A DNA stretch of 64,000 nucleotides. Origin: Codonopsis lanceolata. Its lineage: Eukaryota > Streptophyta > Magnoliopsida > Asterales > Campanulaceae. Below are positions 33,625 to 44,339 of this stretch, one piece after another. A program made the translations under genes and the position numbers. The notes under the pieces are model-generated. The model searched no databases, had not been told where the DNA came from, and worked only from the letters and a program-made list of their open reading frames with translations. Position 1 is the stretch's first letter, and each line of letters opens with the position of its first letter. The stretch is from positions 121,347,023-121,411,022 of the forward strand of contig CM028382.1 of NCBI GenBank assembly GCA_013146195.2. Direction: 5' to 3'.

Positions 33625-33769
33625 GCTGGTCGAGCTATAGGTTAGCCGCCGGCCAGATAGGTTCCATGGCCTAGTGGGTTGGTTATTTGTGTGTTGATTT
33701 TAACGCCGAGTGAATTCTTGTAGGAGTCCGATGGTTAATCCAGGAGAGGTAGACCCGTGAGAGTTCGGT

Positions 33770-34810
33770 TGAACTCGGCAGAGGTACCGCCAGAGGATCC
33801 GTAGTTCCGATATGGCCGAACTACATCGCAGATTGTTAGCTTTTTCTGGCCGGGGCAGCCAGGAGAGCGCAGAGGAGCAAAGACTTCACCACCACCTCCA
33901 CCACCGGACCAAGGACTGACACTACCCTTAGAGAGATTTCTTAAGTTAAAGCCTAGTTCGCTGCTTTTTTGAGAACCGGCCGAGAGAGGCCGAAGTTATG
34001 GATGGAGGAAATGATTAAGATATTGTCCATGATGGGGTGTAATCGAATGAAGAAAGGGTTGATGTTAGCAACCTTTAAGTTTAAGGGAGCCGCCGAGCAT
34101 TGGTGGACTGTGTTAAAGAGAGTTGGGAGATGCAACAAGTTCCCATTACATGGGCCAATTTCCAAAGAGAGTTTAAGAATGAGTATGTGCCGGATGTAGC
34201 GCAAACCAAAGAGAAGGAGTTCTATGATCTTGAGCAAGGTAGTATGATCGGGCGTAGTATTCGCAAAGTTCACTTGAGTCGCTATTGTACGATCCGATTC
34301 CCAAGTGAGGCACGGAGAACCACAAGTTTGTGAAGGGGTTAAGAACCGAAGTTTAGAAACAGGTATTTAGCGCTTAAGCTCACCGATTATCGGAGTGCAG
34401 CTGATAGAGCATATGAGGTGGAGCAAGACATTGATGAACACCGAGTTAAGAATAATGCTAGTAGTGCACGGCGCATCACTGCACCAATAATCGTGGAAAC
34501 AATTCGGTAATAGAAGGTTATCAAGGGAACCGTGATCGGAGAAGTGGAGGCCAAGGTAGGCCACATGGGGGAAACAAGGTAACAATACTTCTTCTCTAAG
34601 GGCTAAGGGTCGCAGAGTGAAGCTATGGATTTGTTCGCTCATTTTGCTGAGGTCCGGGCACACACCGATAGGTGCCGGGGAAAATGGGAAGTGTTTCTAT
34701 CATGTGGAGATGGAACTCACATGAAGAAAGATCGTCCGAAGTTTAAGGCTAGTCGGCCGGGTAGCGCTGGCAACAACTGGGCTAAGAGAGATGGGGACGG
34801 TAAACCTAAA
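33770..34810 (+). pseudogene. gag: gag of the chromovirus
   Basis: Pieces in alternating frames: MMGCNRMKKGLMLATFKFKG, AEHWWTVLKR, TWANFQREFKNEYVP and KEKEFYDLEQGSM match the capsid block of Tekay gag. A zinc-knuckle remnant, FLSCGDGTHMKKDRPK (about 34695-34740), has lost its first and last Cys. Several frameshifts break the frame. The intact motifs between them suggest either recent decay or assembly indels. Confidence 0.8.
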
Positions 34811-34849
34811 GTTCCAAGGTCCTGTTTGATCGCGAGGTTCGTGGGGTCT

Positions 34850-35330
34850 ACTCGTGATAGAGGTACTCTTTCTATATTCGATCATAAGGCTCGAAGTTCT
34901 CATAGATCCGTGGTCTTCACATTCATATGTTGCTTCGCACTTTATTGAGAACCTTGCGTATTGCCTCAACCTTTTTGCCATATTTGCTTGAAGTGTCTAC
35001 CCCGCCGGGGAATATATGCTCTGCCTCAAGTGTTTAAGTCTTGTGATGTTTTGGTGGGTGACCACACTTGCATGCGGATTTGGTAGTTCTTCCTATACGT
35101 GATTTTGATGTGATTCTTGGCATGGATCGTTATGTGCTTATCATGCTATAGTTGACCGCCATAGAAAGAGGGTTACCTTTATATGCCGTGTGCCTGAACT
35201 TTTTGTGGGTGATCATGCTTCGAGTGACGCACACTTTATTTCTCGCATTGAGGGCTAGAAAATTACCGTGCCTCAAGGGTGTACGGTTATCTTGCATGAA
35301 GTTGATAAGAGGAAGTCTCGCCTAACTTAG
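34850..35330 (+). pseudogene. PR: Aspartic protease region of the chromovirus
   Basis: GTLSIFDHKAR (about 34861) is where the catalytic loop follows in this clade. The expected D-[ST]-G-A is not readable in any frame here. Downstream, a DVILGMDR-like phrase (35110-35130, TTCTTGGCATGGATCG) marks the C-terminal half. The region is heavily frameshifted. Confidence 0.6.
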
Positions 35331-35429
35331 AAGAGGTCCCTGTAGTGTGTGAATTTCCGACGTGTTTCTACCGATCATGCTATGCCACCCGATAGAGAAC
35401 TAGAATTCTCATTGAGCTTATTCCTGGAC

Positions 35430-36125
35430 TTCACCGATTTCTAAGGCACCATATATAGATGGCACCAATGGAGCTTAGGGAGTTGAAAACCCGCTTGCAA
35501 GAACTTCTAGAGATTGGTTTTGTTAAACCAAGTGTGTCGCCTCAAGCACTCTCTTATTTGTGAGGAAGAAAGATGGGAGTTTGCGGTTGTGTATAGACTA
35601 CCGAGAATTGAACAAGGTTACTATTAAGAATAAGTATCCTCTACCCCACATCGATGATCTTTTGACCAGCTTGCAAGGGTCTCATTGTCTACTCTAAGCT
35701 TGATTTGAGATGGGGTTACTACCAATTGAAGGTTAGAGAGGAAGACATTCAAGACGGCTTTTCGCACTAGGTATGGGCATTTTGAATTTGTGGTGATGCC
35801 GCTTTGTTGACGAATGCGCCATGTTTATGGATTTGATGAACCGTGTTTTTCACAGCTTATCTTGATTGCTTTGTTGTAGTCTTCATTGATGATATTTTAG
35901 TATATTCGAAATCTCTGAGGAGCATGAGAAACATTTGAGGATTGTGTTGTCTATTCTTCAGAGAAGCGCCTTTACGCCAAGTTTAGCAAATGTGCCTTTT
36001 GGCTTGAGGAAGTATCTTTCTTGGGGCACATAGTTTCGAGCGCCGGGATAGCCGTTGATCCATCTAAGATTGAAGCGGTGACGAATTGGAAGAGGCCTAG
36101 TTCGGCCATGAGGTCCGGAGTTTCT
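35430..36125 (+). pseudogene. RT: Reverse transcriptase of the chromovirus
   Basis: Readable motifs are IYRWHQWSL-type debris of the PPYRMAP(A/M)EL block at 35450; LRLCIDYRELNK-like sequence at 35580-35620; YPLPHIDDLLTSLQGS at 35635-35690; and the catalytic VVVFIDDILVYS at 35873-35910. The order and spacing are normal for Ty3/gypsy RT. At least five frameshifts. Confidence 0.82.
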
Positions 36126-36660
36126 TGGGGTTAGCGGGTTATTACCGGAGGTTTATTGAGGGTTTCTCTAGGATTGTGACTCCTATGACGAAGTTGACAC
36201 AGAAGAATGTGCCGTTTGTGTGGAACGAGAAATGTGAGTCTAGTTTCCAAGAGCTTAAGAATCGGTTGACATCGGCACCTATTTTGGCTTTGCCTAGTGG
36301 AGGAGACAATTTCGTGATCTATAGTGATGCTTCTAAGGAAGGTTTGGGTTGTGTTTTGATGCAGAATGGGAGGGTGATCGCCTATGCATCGAGGAAACTA
36401 TCTATTCATGAGCAGAATTACCCTACACACGATATGGAGTTGGTCTTGATTATTTTCGCGTTGCATAAGTGGAAACACTACTTGTATGGGTCTAAGTTTG
36501 AGATCTTCACCGACCATAAGAGCTTGAAATACTTGTTTTCTCAAAAGGAGTTGAATATGAGGCAGCGTAGATGGATGGAAAAGTTAAAGGACCATGATTG
36601 TACTATCTTGTATCATCCGGGGAAGGCAAATGTTGTAGCGGATGCCTTGAGTAGAAAAGT
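36125..36660 (+). pseudogene. RNaseH: RNase H of the chromovirus pol
   Basis: Open frame 36125-37222 covers the RT thumb (FLGLAGYYRRFIEGFS), then RNase H: VIYSDASKEGLGCVL, ASRKLSIHEQNYPTHDMEL, FTDHKSLKYLF and GKANVVADALSRK. The four catalytic acidic residues (D of SDAS, E of DMEL, D of TDHK, D of VADALS) are all in place. This is the best preserved enzyme in the element, but the frames on either side are broken. Confidence 0.88.
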
Positions 36661-36869
36661 TCATATGTCGTGTATGATGGTGAAGGAATGGAAAATGTTG
36701 GAGGATTTGCGGGATTGGAGTCCTAGTGTTGTTGATAGAGGTGTGATTTTTGCAAATGTTCGTGCAACACCTGTTTTATTTGGGAAAATTAGAGAAGAGC
36801 AAGGGAATGATCCGGAGTTGAGGAAAGTTATTGATGGGTTGGCTGAGAATGTATCGCCAGACTTTGTGG

Positions 36870-37560
36870 TTAATACCGAGGGTACCTTGACTTTTCGAGG
36901 TAGGATTTGTGTTCCTTGTAATGCGGAATTGAAGAGGTTGGTTCTTGATGAAGCTCATAAAACGAAGTATACCATTCACCCGGGGAGCACGAAGATGTAC
37001 CTAGACTTGAAAAGACAGTTTTGGTGGAGAGGTATGAAGAGGGAAATCGCGGAGTACGTGTCTAAGTGTTTGACTTGTCAGCAGGTTAAGGCTGAGCATC
37101 AGAGACCTGCGGGATTTCTACAACCATTGGAGATTCCCGAGTGGAAATGGGAGTTCATTACCATGGACTTTGTGACAGGTTATCACAAGACGCGAGAGGG
37201 TTTAATGCGCTTTGGGTTATAGTCGATGTTGACTAAGTCTCGCACACTTCATTCCGATAGCTATCACGCATTCATTGACTCGCCTTTGTATATATTCAGA
37301 TAGTGAGACTTCATGGCGCATCGGTTAGTATTGTGTCCGATAGAGATCCGAGGTTCACATCTAGATTTTGGAAGTCATTGCAGAAGCTTGGGGACTAGAT
37401 TGACTTCAAGATTTTTCATCCGCAAACGGATGGCACCCGAGCGATTGATTCGTTTTGGAGGATATGTCGCGAAGCTTGTGCCGTGATTTCAAGGGAAGCC
37501 GGGATTCTCATTTACCTTGGCCGAAGTTTGCGATAATAACAATTATCGCCGAGTATCAAG
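36870..37560 (+). pseudogene. IN: Integrase N-terminal zinc and catalytic domain, chromovirus
   Basis: HHCC domain: AHKTKYTIHPGSTKMYLDLK with CLTCQQVK. The first catalytic Asp is in FITMDFVTG. After a stop at 37220 the frame is lost, with the second Asp in VSDRDPRFTS (about 37335). The catalytic Glu segment near 37440 (normally QSERTIQ) is scrambled to TRAIDSFWR. As assembled the core is not functional. Confidence 0.82.
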
Positions 37561-38229
37561 ATGGCGCCGTATGAAGCTTTGTATGGGCGTAAGTGTAGAT
37601 CGCCAATTTGTTGGGATGAAGTTGGAGAGGCGAAACTTTGGGGTTCCGAGTTAGTACAACAGTCGGTTGAGAGCGTGAAGTTGATTAGAGATCGTTTGCG
37701 CACCGCTCAAAGTCGACAAAAGAGTTATGCGGACAATCGAAGACGAGATCTTGAGTTCCAAGTGGGTGATTACGTGTTCTTGAAGGTAACACCGAGGAGA
37801 GGTACTAAGAGGTTCGGCAAGAAAGGGAAGCTTACACCGAGATACATTGGTCCATTTGAGGTTCTTGAGAGAGTTGGGACCTTAGCGTATCGTATAGCAT
37901 TGCCACCTTCACTTTCGGAGACTCATAACGTATTCCATGTTTCCATGTTGCGAAAGTATTTGAAGGACGAGTCCCATGTACTCGAGTATGAGGAGATCAC
38001 GTTTGAGCCGGATATGTCTTACGTTGAAAAGCCCGTGAAGATTTTGGATACAAAGGAGCAAGTGCTACGAACCAAGAGAATTCCCTTAGTCAAAGTTCTT
38101 TGGAGGAACCACAACATTGAAGAAGCGACTTGGGAGACGGAAGCGGAGATGCGCGAGAAGCATCCACATTTATTCGACGAACTTGGTAAGAATTTAGGGA
38201 CTAAATTCCTAAAGGAGGGGAGAGTGTAA
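37561..38229 (+). pseudogene. IN-CHD: Integrase C-terminus with chromodomain
   Basis: The 222-residue open frame starts MAPYEALYGRKCRSP (the end of the core fold), continues through SYADNRRRDLEFQVGDYV and RYIGPFEVLERVG (the GPY/F module), and ends in a chromodomain-like tail: PVKILDTKEQVLRTKRIPLV and VLWRNHNIEEATWETE. The chromodomain of such elements is known to guide integration to particular chromatin. The stop codon TAA (38227-38229) lies inside the first five bases of the 3' LTR. Confidence 0.88.
38211..38224 (+). promoter_or_regulatory. Polypurine tract of the chromovirus
   Basis: AAAGGAGGGGAGAG immediately before the 3' LTR; overlaps the end of the integrase frame. Confidence 0.9.
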
Positions 38230-41071
38230 CGCCCCGTATTCTTGCATGTGCATTGTATGCCTGTTTTCTTACTTTCTTGGTTGATTGTGAGCATGTTTAC
38301 TTGTTATAAAAATGTTTTAGAATCATTCATAGAGCATTCTAGAAGTCCATAACATGTTTAGAATCATATAAACTTGTTTGTTGAATCGCCGGTTTAATCG
38401 CGTTGAAATTGGTCTTAGCGATTCCTCTCGTTGCTCGTATTTGCTTCTATTTCGACGTACGAAGTGTTCGTTGAGTTCTTGGCTTTATATTCAAGTCTTA
38501 ATCATGTTGAAACAAACCTTTTTCATGCCCAAGACATCCTAGTTTGATTGGTGTTTGATTTGAGTTTGATTCGTCGTTCATTTGTCGCGTGGTTCGCGCC
38601 TTGTCCTAGCTTGTTCCGGGGGTTGTTCGGGTGCGTTTCCGACTTGTTTTGAGTAGGGTTAGACCTTAGAATGGTTGCCCAAAAGTTTGGGACCATTTAG
38701 ATCAAGTTTAGATCAAGTTTTAGAGGTTCTGGAGCCGAGGCGGCCGCATGGGAGCTGGTGAGGCGCCCGCCTCAAATGCAGGGAGTAATTGCTGAATGGT
38801 CTGAACTTTGGGAGAGGCTCAGTTGTTGAGGCGGCCGCATGGGGCTTGGTGAGGCGCCCGCCTCACCTGCTTTGCTGCTACGGGCTGATTTTCTCCTGTT
38901 TCGGAATTTGACGATTTGTTCACTTCCAACCCCTACTTAAACCTATCCTAAACCTCCCTAACCCTTCCTACTTAAGTCCTAACATCCCTAACTAGATTTT
39001 AAAGTTGGTTTAAGGGTTCATTAGTTGGACATTAACCCCCAAATCAGATTAGAAAAGGGACCACAAGTGATTGACACTTGTCCCACTCACCATTTTGACC
39101 AATATAAACCACAAATCGCCTCTTTCTTCTTCATTACCGAGAGCCTTTTTCAAAAACGAATTTCCATCTTCTCTCTAACTCTTCCATGGTTTCTTGAGTT
39201 CTCATCCCTTGGTCTTCATCAACCATTCATCCATTGCCCAAGAGCCATTCATTAAAGTTGAAGAGCTCATCAAGGGGAGCATTTCCATCCGAATAGTTTC
39301 CTTCATTTCTTCCTTTGGTGTATAACTAGTAAGTTACCTTCTTTATCTTCTTCTTCTTTTAGTTCTCATTGACCCTAAGGAAGCAAAGTCTATGTTGGTT
39401 GAGGTCAATGAGGGCACTTGTATGCTTTCCATGCTATAATCTTGTATGTTGAAATTATGAGCTTGCTAGGAGCATGATTAGGATGATTTCCTACCTATGA
39501 ATGTTTATAATACTCTTCCATCTTGTCTATTTAAGGTTTTGAACATGTTAAAGCCATGTATTGTATTTGTGTTGGAAGTGTTGATTTATGAGAATGCCCT
39601 AGTTATGCCTTCTTGAAATATTGTGAAAGTGTTATGTGTTCTATCCTATGAAATGAACTCTATGATGAACTTGGATCACTTTGCATTGCCTTGGTGAGTT
39701 TACAACCTTGTTGAACCTAGAAATGACCTAGGTTGGGTTATGAGGCATATAGCTTCAATTTCTCCAAATTTGGGAATTTAGAGCAAAGACTCAACGGAGT
39801 CGACTTTAGGGAATATTTGAACGTGTTGAACCCTAGTTTCAATCCCTACGAAGTTTGGACACCGTTTGATTGGTTTACTCAAGTATGAGATTGGTTTGAT
39901 GGTTTATGCAAGTTTTATGAAAGGTTGGTTTTGTGCAATTTAATTGCCTTGATATGATTTTATAGTAGAGATTGATACCCTACTTGGTTGGTCGAGTTCG
40001 CTCTTGTCGAATTCGGTCTTTGATTGGTTTAGTCAAGTAAATATCTACTTGTGCATCACATTGAGTCCAGCCGGCATTATTTGGTTTGTTTATCGGGTCA
40101 AGGTGGGACGATGCACGCCTTCACGAATTATGGGATTCGTGCTCGCCATATGGATCGCCGCACCTAGGACTTCACACACACCTCCATTGTTGGTCGCAAT
40201 GGGAAGTAGCCCTTGCCGTGACGCTAAGTGCCGCATTGGCTTGCTATCTAGATCGAGTGGTACTTGATAAAAGTTGATGCATTCACAGAGCATCAATGTT
40301 GCACGATAAAGTATAATAAAGTTTTATTGCAGAACTACTTGGCCGTGACTATATCATATCCTACTTGTATGATTTACTTTCCCGCACTTACGTGAACTAT
40401 ATGCTAAGTGCTATATGATGATCATGTATGATAAGTGAGATAAATGTCATGCTATAACATGAACATGCATTTTTGTAACTTACTAAGTCTTTCGACTTAC
40501 CCTATTTGTTTGCTTTGTCCTTCCTTAGATCCGAGCCGAGGAGACGGTCCTGATAGACTCGCCTTATTCCCTGTTTGGTTATTGTATTCTAAAGGTTGAT
40601 ATTTTGGACTTGTTGTTAGCCTTTTATTTTGGTAAGGACGTTGGGAAGCAAGTCATGTAGACTTGGCTTGGGGTTTATGTTGTTTTAATGATGTTGTAAC
40701 TTAACTACTTAAAACTTGTAACCTTTTGGTAAGCCGACTTACATGTCGAGCCTGTTTATATGTGTATGGTTCACTACGGTTTTCTTCCGCTAAAGCTCGT
40801 TTGATTATTGTTGTTGTTTTTGTCTCCGGCATGTTGTGGCCGTTGAGGTTATTATAAGCATGTGTTAATAATTGTAGGAGTAGTTGTTGGGTTCCGGCTG
40901 TAACGTCGCCGAAGACTTGTTGAAATTAGGTTGTTTTCCGGCCAAGTGTAGCCAAGTTGTTGTATGTATGCGATGTTGCGCCACATGAATTTTATGATCC
41001 TACTATGCATGCTTGTGTTATTGATTATTTGGACGGCGACTCTGATCTCGTGGGTTGGCCGGGTCGTCACA
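38225..41071 (+). repeat. 3' LTR of the chromovirus, complete, 2.85 kb
   Basis: TGTAACGCCCCGT...GGTCGTCACA. Two copies of a CG-rich pair, GAGGCGGCCGCATGGG then GAGGCGCCCGCCTC, lie at about 38737-38774 and 38828-38865. A TATAAACC box lies at about 39103. Most of the LTR is non-coding. Confidence 0.93.
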
Positions 41072-41704
41072 GAGCTAGAGATAAATAGGGACTTGGGCAC
41101 CCTTATCCAGAACATATGGCAGCTGGACTTTGACTCGCTGCAAGTGGCTTACCTTTACTCTGATTACATGCTCCTTTCCCATGAATACTTATCATGGATT
41201 ATGGTGGCCGCTGAGGGGAATTCCCGTCTGATTAGGCGAGCACTGAGGCGGATGCTGGGCCGTCAAATAAACAGTCGTCTAGATGCTCGCCTGATGGAGA
41301 TAGGTGAGGATATAGAGAGTTCGGTGCTTGTGATCCCTCAGGCCTTGCAGGAGGATTTTAGGCGGGTACATGGCCTTGGGGACCGGACGGCTCCAGATCT
41401 GAACGAGGCAGGTCCAACTAACGCACCTCCTCGACTGAGTAATGCAATCCGGCGGAATAATCCTTGGGAACCAGATGAGGTTGTCCCTCCCCCTCAAACT
41501 GGATGGGGCACTGCCCTCAGGAATGATGGCGCTGGTCCGAGCAACACGGCTATCCAGGATAATAGGGATGCCGATGATGAGGACGAGGAAACTTCTGGGA
41601 GTTCTCATACTAGTGAGACTAGAGCCTTTTATGTGCCTCGCAGAAGGAGTATATGGGCCCGACTGGGGGACGCCGCAGGCATTGATAGACCACTTCGGAG
41701 CTGA
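41072..41704 (+). CDS. Antisense extra ORF of Tat copy B, 5' truncated
   Basis: The frame is open for about 210 codons from the edge of the chromovirus LTR to a TGA at 41704. An AATAAA lies at 41781 on the same strand. It is on the strand opposite to Tat copy B and lies tail to tail with its integrase (stop at 42109). Extra antisense ORFs downstream of pol are known in some Tat-lineage elements. The N-terminal part is helical (TLIQNIWQLDFDSLQ, LIRRALRRMLGRQINSRLD). The C-terminal third is low complexity with an acidic run (DADDEDEETSGSSHTSE) and ends basic (RRRSIWARLG). No known domain is recognised and the function is unknown. The natural start is lost. In-frame codons before 41072 belong to the LTR. 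Confidence 0.62.
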   Translation, partial: ELEINRDLGTLIQNIWQLDFDSLQVAYLYSDYMLLSHEYLSWIMVAAEGNSRLIRRALRRMLGRQINSRLDARLMEIGEDIESSVLVIPQALQEDFRRVHGLGDRTAPDLNEAGPTNAPPRLSNAIRRNNPWEPDEVVPPPQTGWGTALRNDGAGPSNTAIQDNRDADDEDEETSGSSHTSETRAFYVPRRRSIWARLGDAAGIDRPLRS

Positions 41705-41993
41705 GCTGCAAATGAAGGATAGTTGGGGGGAAACAAGGGGGTAGAGGTAGCAAGTAATAGTAGATAGAATGTACACCGGAAATAAATGCATAATCTAAAT
41801 ATCTTAAGCAATTATTCCTAAGTTGCACCTTAGGATCTTGTATTATATTTTGGTATTTTAATGCGAGCTTTTGTCGTGGTTTTTCTCTTTCTGTTGTCAG
41901 TCAAGACTCTGCATGCTGAAGACCGGAGGTCGGATGCTGTGGATTCAAAAAGTGCATTCCCTCCCCTTTTCTCCTAACTCTTCATTTTTTTAT

Positions 41994-42123
41994 GCTCTAA
42001 CTTTTGCCTAGACCACCCTTTCGGGTTTTCAACCTAACGAGCCCTTATTTCTCCTTTTTGTTGTTGTTTTTAGGCTATAATTTTTGTCTAGGCCGCCCTT
42101 TCGGGTTTTTAGCCTAGCGAGCA
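41994..42123 (-). repeat. Paired 50-base modules after Tat integrase
   Basis: Two copies about 80 bases apart (41994-42044 and 42074-42123) share TTTTGCCTAG...CCCTTTCGGGTTTT and AACCTA-CGAGC. A third relative lies in the coding-free element at 21671-21722. The integrase stop falls inside the right copy. Confidence 0.8.
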
Positions 42124-43140
42124 GGAGAGAGAAGCAACTGCCAGATAGATCGGCTCAAGCATAGTACCTTTTGAGCTTGTCGAGGTTGAAGGGCTGAACA
42201 AGATCTTCCCCTTCTTGGTTCGTGAGGAGTACTACCCCTCCGACCGGATTTCTTTGACAACATAAGGTCCCATCCAAGGAGATTTCCACTTTCCCCTAGT
42301 ATCAACATAACTAGGGGGTTTTTCTCAAAATACCAAGTCTCCAACTTGGACGTCGTGGCCTTTAACTTTTTTATTGAAGGCTCGGGCTATTCGTCTCTGA
42401 TATGCTCGAGTGTGCTCCAGGGCTAGCAAGTGTGGTTCATCGATTAGGGCTAATTCTTCATATCACCCTTCGACCCAGTCAATTTCTGATATGCCGGATT
42501 CCATCATCACTCTTAATGACGAGATTTCAATTTCTATGGGCAGTACTGCCTCCATGCCATATGCTAGAGAGTAAGGGGTAGCCCCTGTAGGTGTACGCAC
42601 TGAAGTGCGATAGCCCCAGAGGGATAGTGGCAATTTTTCTGGCTAGTTTCTTCCTGTGTCAGCCATTTTTCTGATAATATTTTCTAGCGTTTTGTTGGCT
42701 GCTTCAACGGCACCGTTTACTTTCGGTCGGTAGGGGGAGGATTTATGTCTTTGAATTCTGAACTCGTCGAGCAGACGATTCACGTCCCCTTCAAAATGTG
42801 TGCCGTTGTCGGAGATTATTTCGAAAGGCACCCCGTATCGATATATAATGCTGGTCCGGATGAATTCGGACACCTTTCGAGCATTTAGAATTTTATAGGA
42901 AGAGGCTTCCACCCACTTCGTGAAATAGTTAATAGCTACCAGAACGTACTCATGGTCATTGGATCCCTTCGGGTGAATTTGGCCTATGACGTCGATTCCC
43001 CAAATTGAAAAGGGCCAGGGGGCTGTGGAGTTATATAAGATGTGCGGGGGCACGTGTTGCAAATTTGCGAAACGCTGGCACTTGTCGCAATGACGCACCC
43101 ACCGAATACAGTCGGTTTCAAGTGTAATCCAATAGTACCC
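42109..43140 (-). pseudogene. IN: Integrase, Tat copy B
   Basis: A zinc-binding CDKCQRFA follows the HxGxxG-type histidines that end the previous frame (KLHGGTYGPHMNGHML). The core has GIDVIGQI, IISDNGTHFEG and NGAVEAANKTLENI, so D, D and E are all present at normal spacing. The C-terminal part (TGATPYSLAYGMEAVLPIE and the GP-type module) continues to the stop at 42109, with an in-frame stop at about 42465 and a frameshift at 43140. It would have inserted the cDNA into the genome. Confidence 0.86.
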
Positions 43141-43941
43141 CTACCGGATAACTTTTTTGGATAACATATGACCATTCATGTGTGGCCCGTATGTACCACC
43201 ATGAAGCTTGTTCATGATTTGTTCGGCTTTTGCTTGGTCGACGCATAATAGATTTAGGCCCTGATAATGCCTTTTGTATAGGCTGCCATCTTTAAACACG
43301 AATTGTAATGCCCATCTCCGTAGGGAGACTTTTCCCTTTTTGTCTAAGCTGGGAGGATAGATCCCTTTCTGAAGCAGATTTAAGATATTAGAATACCAAG
43401 GCTCGTGATCTGTTTCAGGGGTTGCATTGATTTTGAAGCTGTATGCCGGAGTGACCTTTTTCCCAACTACAAATGGCTGGACTTGGGTCTCTGCGGGAAT
43501 TTGGACCAACGATGCTATAGTGGCCAATGCATCGGCAAATTGATTTTTATTTCTCGGCAAGTAGTGGAACGAGATAGAATCAAATTTAGTGGCAAGGGCT
43601 ATCAACTTGGCATGATAGAGCTGCAGCCGGGGATCTTGGGTCTTCCACTTCCTTTCGACTTGATTTATAATCAGAGTGGAGTCCCCACAGACTTCCAAGT
43701 CTTTGGCTCCTTTTTGGAGAGCTTCTTCTAGGCCAGTAATACAGGCTTCGTATTCAGCTGTATTGTTTGAGCATTCGAACTCCAACCTTATGGCCAATAG
43801 AGTGTGGGAATCTGCTGGGACGATTAGCAAGATTCCTATGCCAAAACCTCTTTTATTTGCAGCTCCGTCAAAGAACATTTGCCAGCTGGTATCGTGGTCA
43901 GTAATTTCCAGGACACCTTCGTGCGGGAAGCCGAGGCTCAT
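43141..43941 (-). pseudogene. aRNH: Second (plant-type) RNase H and integrase N-terminus, Tat copy B
   Basis: Continuous 266-residue frame. FFDGAANKRGFGIGILL, SNNTAEYEACITGLEEAL, VCGDSTLIINQVE and NQFADALATIASL give the D, E, D and D catalytic positions of an archaeal/plant-type RNase H. This is the hallmark of the Tat lineage and more complete than in copy A. The C-terminal third is the integrase zinc-domain region. A frameshift at the 3' edge separates it from the integrase core. Confidence 0.88.
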
Positions 43942-43959
43942 TGCATCTTACGCTTTTAA

Positions 43960-44335
43960 GGCGGATCGGCTAAATGGTGCAATTACGCTGCCTTTGATAG
44001 ATTTGAGTGTGACATAAGTTATGTCAAACTCATTGAGAAGAAATGACCACTTAGCCAGTCGGCTGGACCGTCCTTGCAAATAGCTTTTGAGCCTTTGCGT
44101 TGCCCAGACTAGGCCGATGCAGCTTTTCTCTAGTACTGAATAATTTAGCTCGCTTCCTTACAGCTCCCTACTTATGAAATAGATGGCGTTTTCAATGTAG
44201 GAATTTTCTTTTTCTTGGGCGAGAATAGCCCCTACTGACGTGTCTGTGACGGTTAAATATAGGAGAAGCGGTTTATGTGTATGGGGCGGAGCTAGAACAT
44301 GTGGATTGGTAAGGTAGGCTTTTATTTTTTCTAAG
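43960..44335 (-). pseudogene. RNaseH: RNase H, Tat copy B
   Basis: YLTVTDTSVGAILAQEKENS, then SELNYSVLEKSCIGLVWATQ and AKWSFLLNEFDIT, in a few frames. Relative to copy A about 80 bases before AKWSFLL are missing. The first catalytic Asp position is degenerate, as in copy A. Confidence 0.78.
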
Positions 44336-44339
44336 GCTA

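Larger units (their letters stand above)
31531..41071 (+). mobile_element. Tekay-type chromovirus (Ty3/gypsy), nearly complete
   Basis: 5' LTR (31531-33624, start lost in the gap), degenerate PBS, gag, PR, RT, RNase H, integrase with C-terminal chromodomain, polypurine tract and complete 3' LTR (38225-41071). Long LTRs of the form TGTAACGCC...GGGTCGTCACA and the chromodomain place it in the Tekay/Del clade. It is inserted next to the antisense ORF of Tat copy B. The left TSD lies in the gap. The two LTRs differ mostly by 1-5 base indels and rarely by substitutions. Confidence 0.92.

Noticed and set aside
40964..41071. N-terminal 36 codons of the long plus-strand frame
   Set aside because: They translate the end of the chromovirus 3' LTR. 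The joining of LTR and Tat sequence in one frame is accidental.
41279..41791. 170-codon minus-strand ORF opposite the antisense ORF
   Set aside because: It is a mirror frame of the better supported plus-strand frame, with no motif and no continuity with Tat pol.
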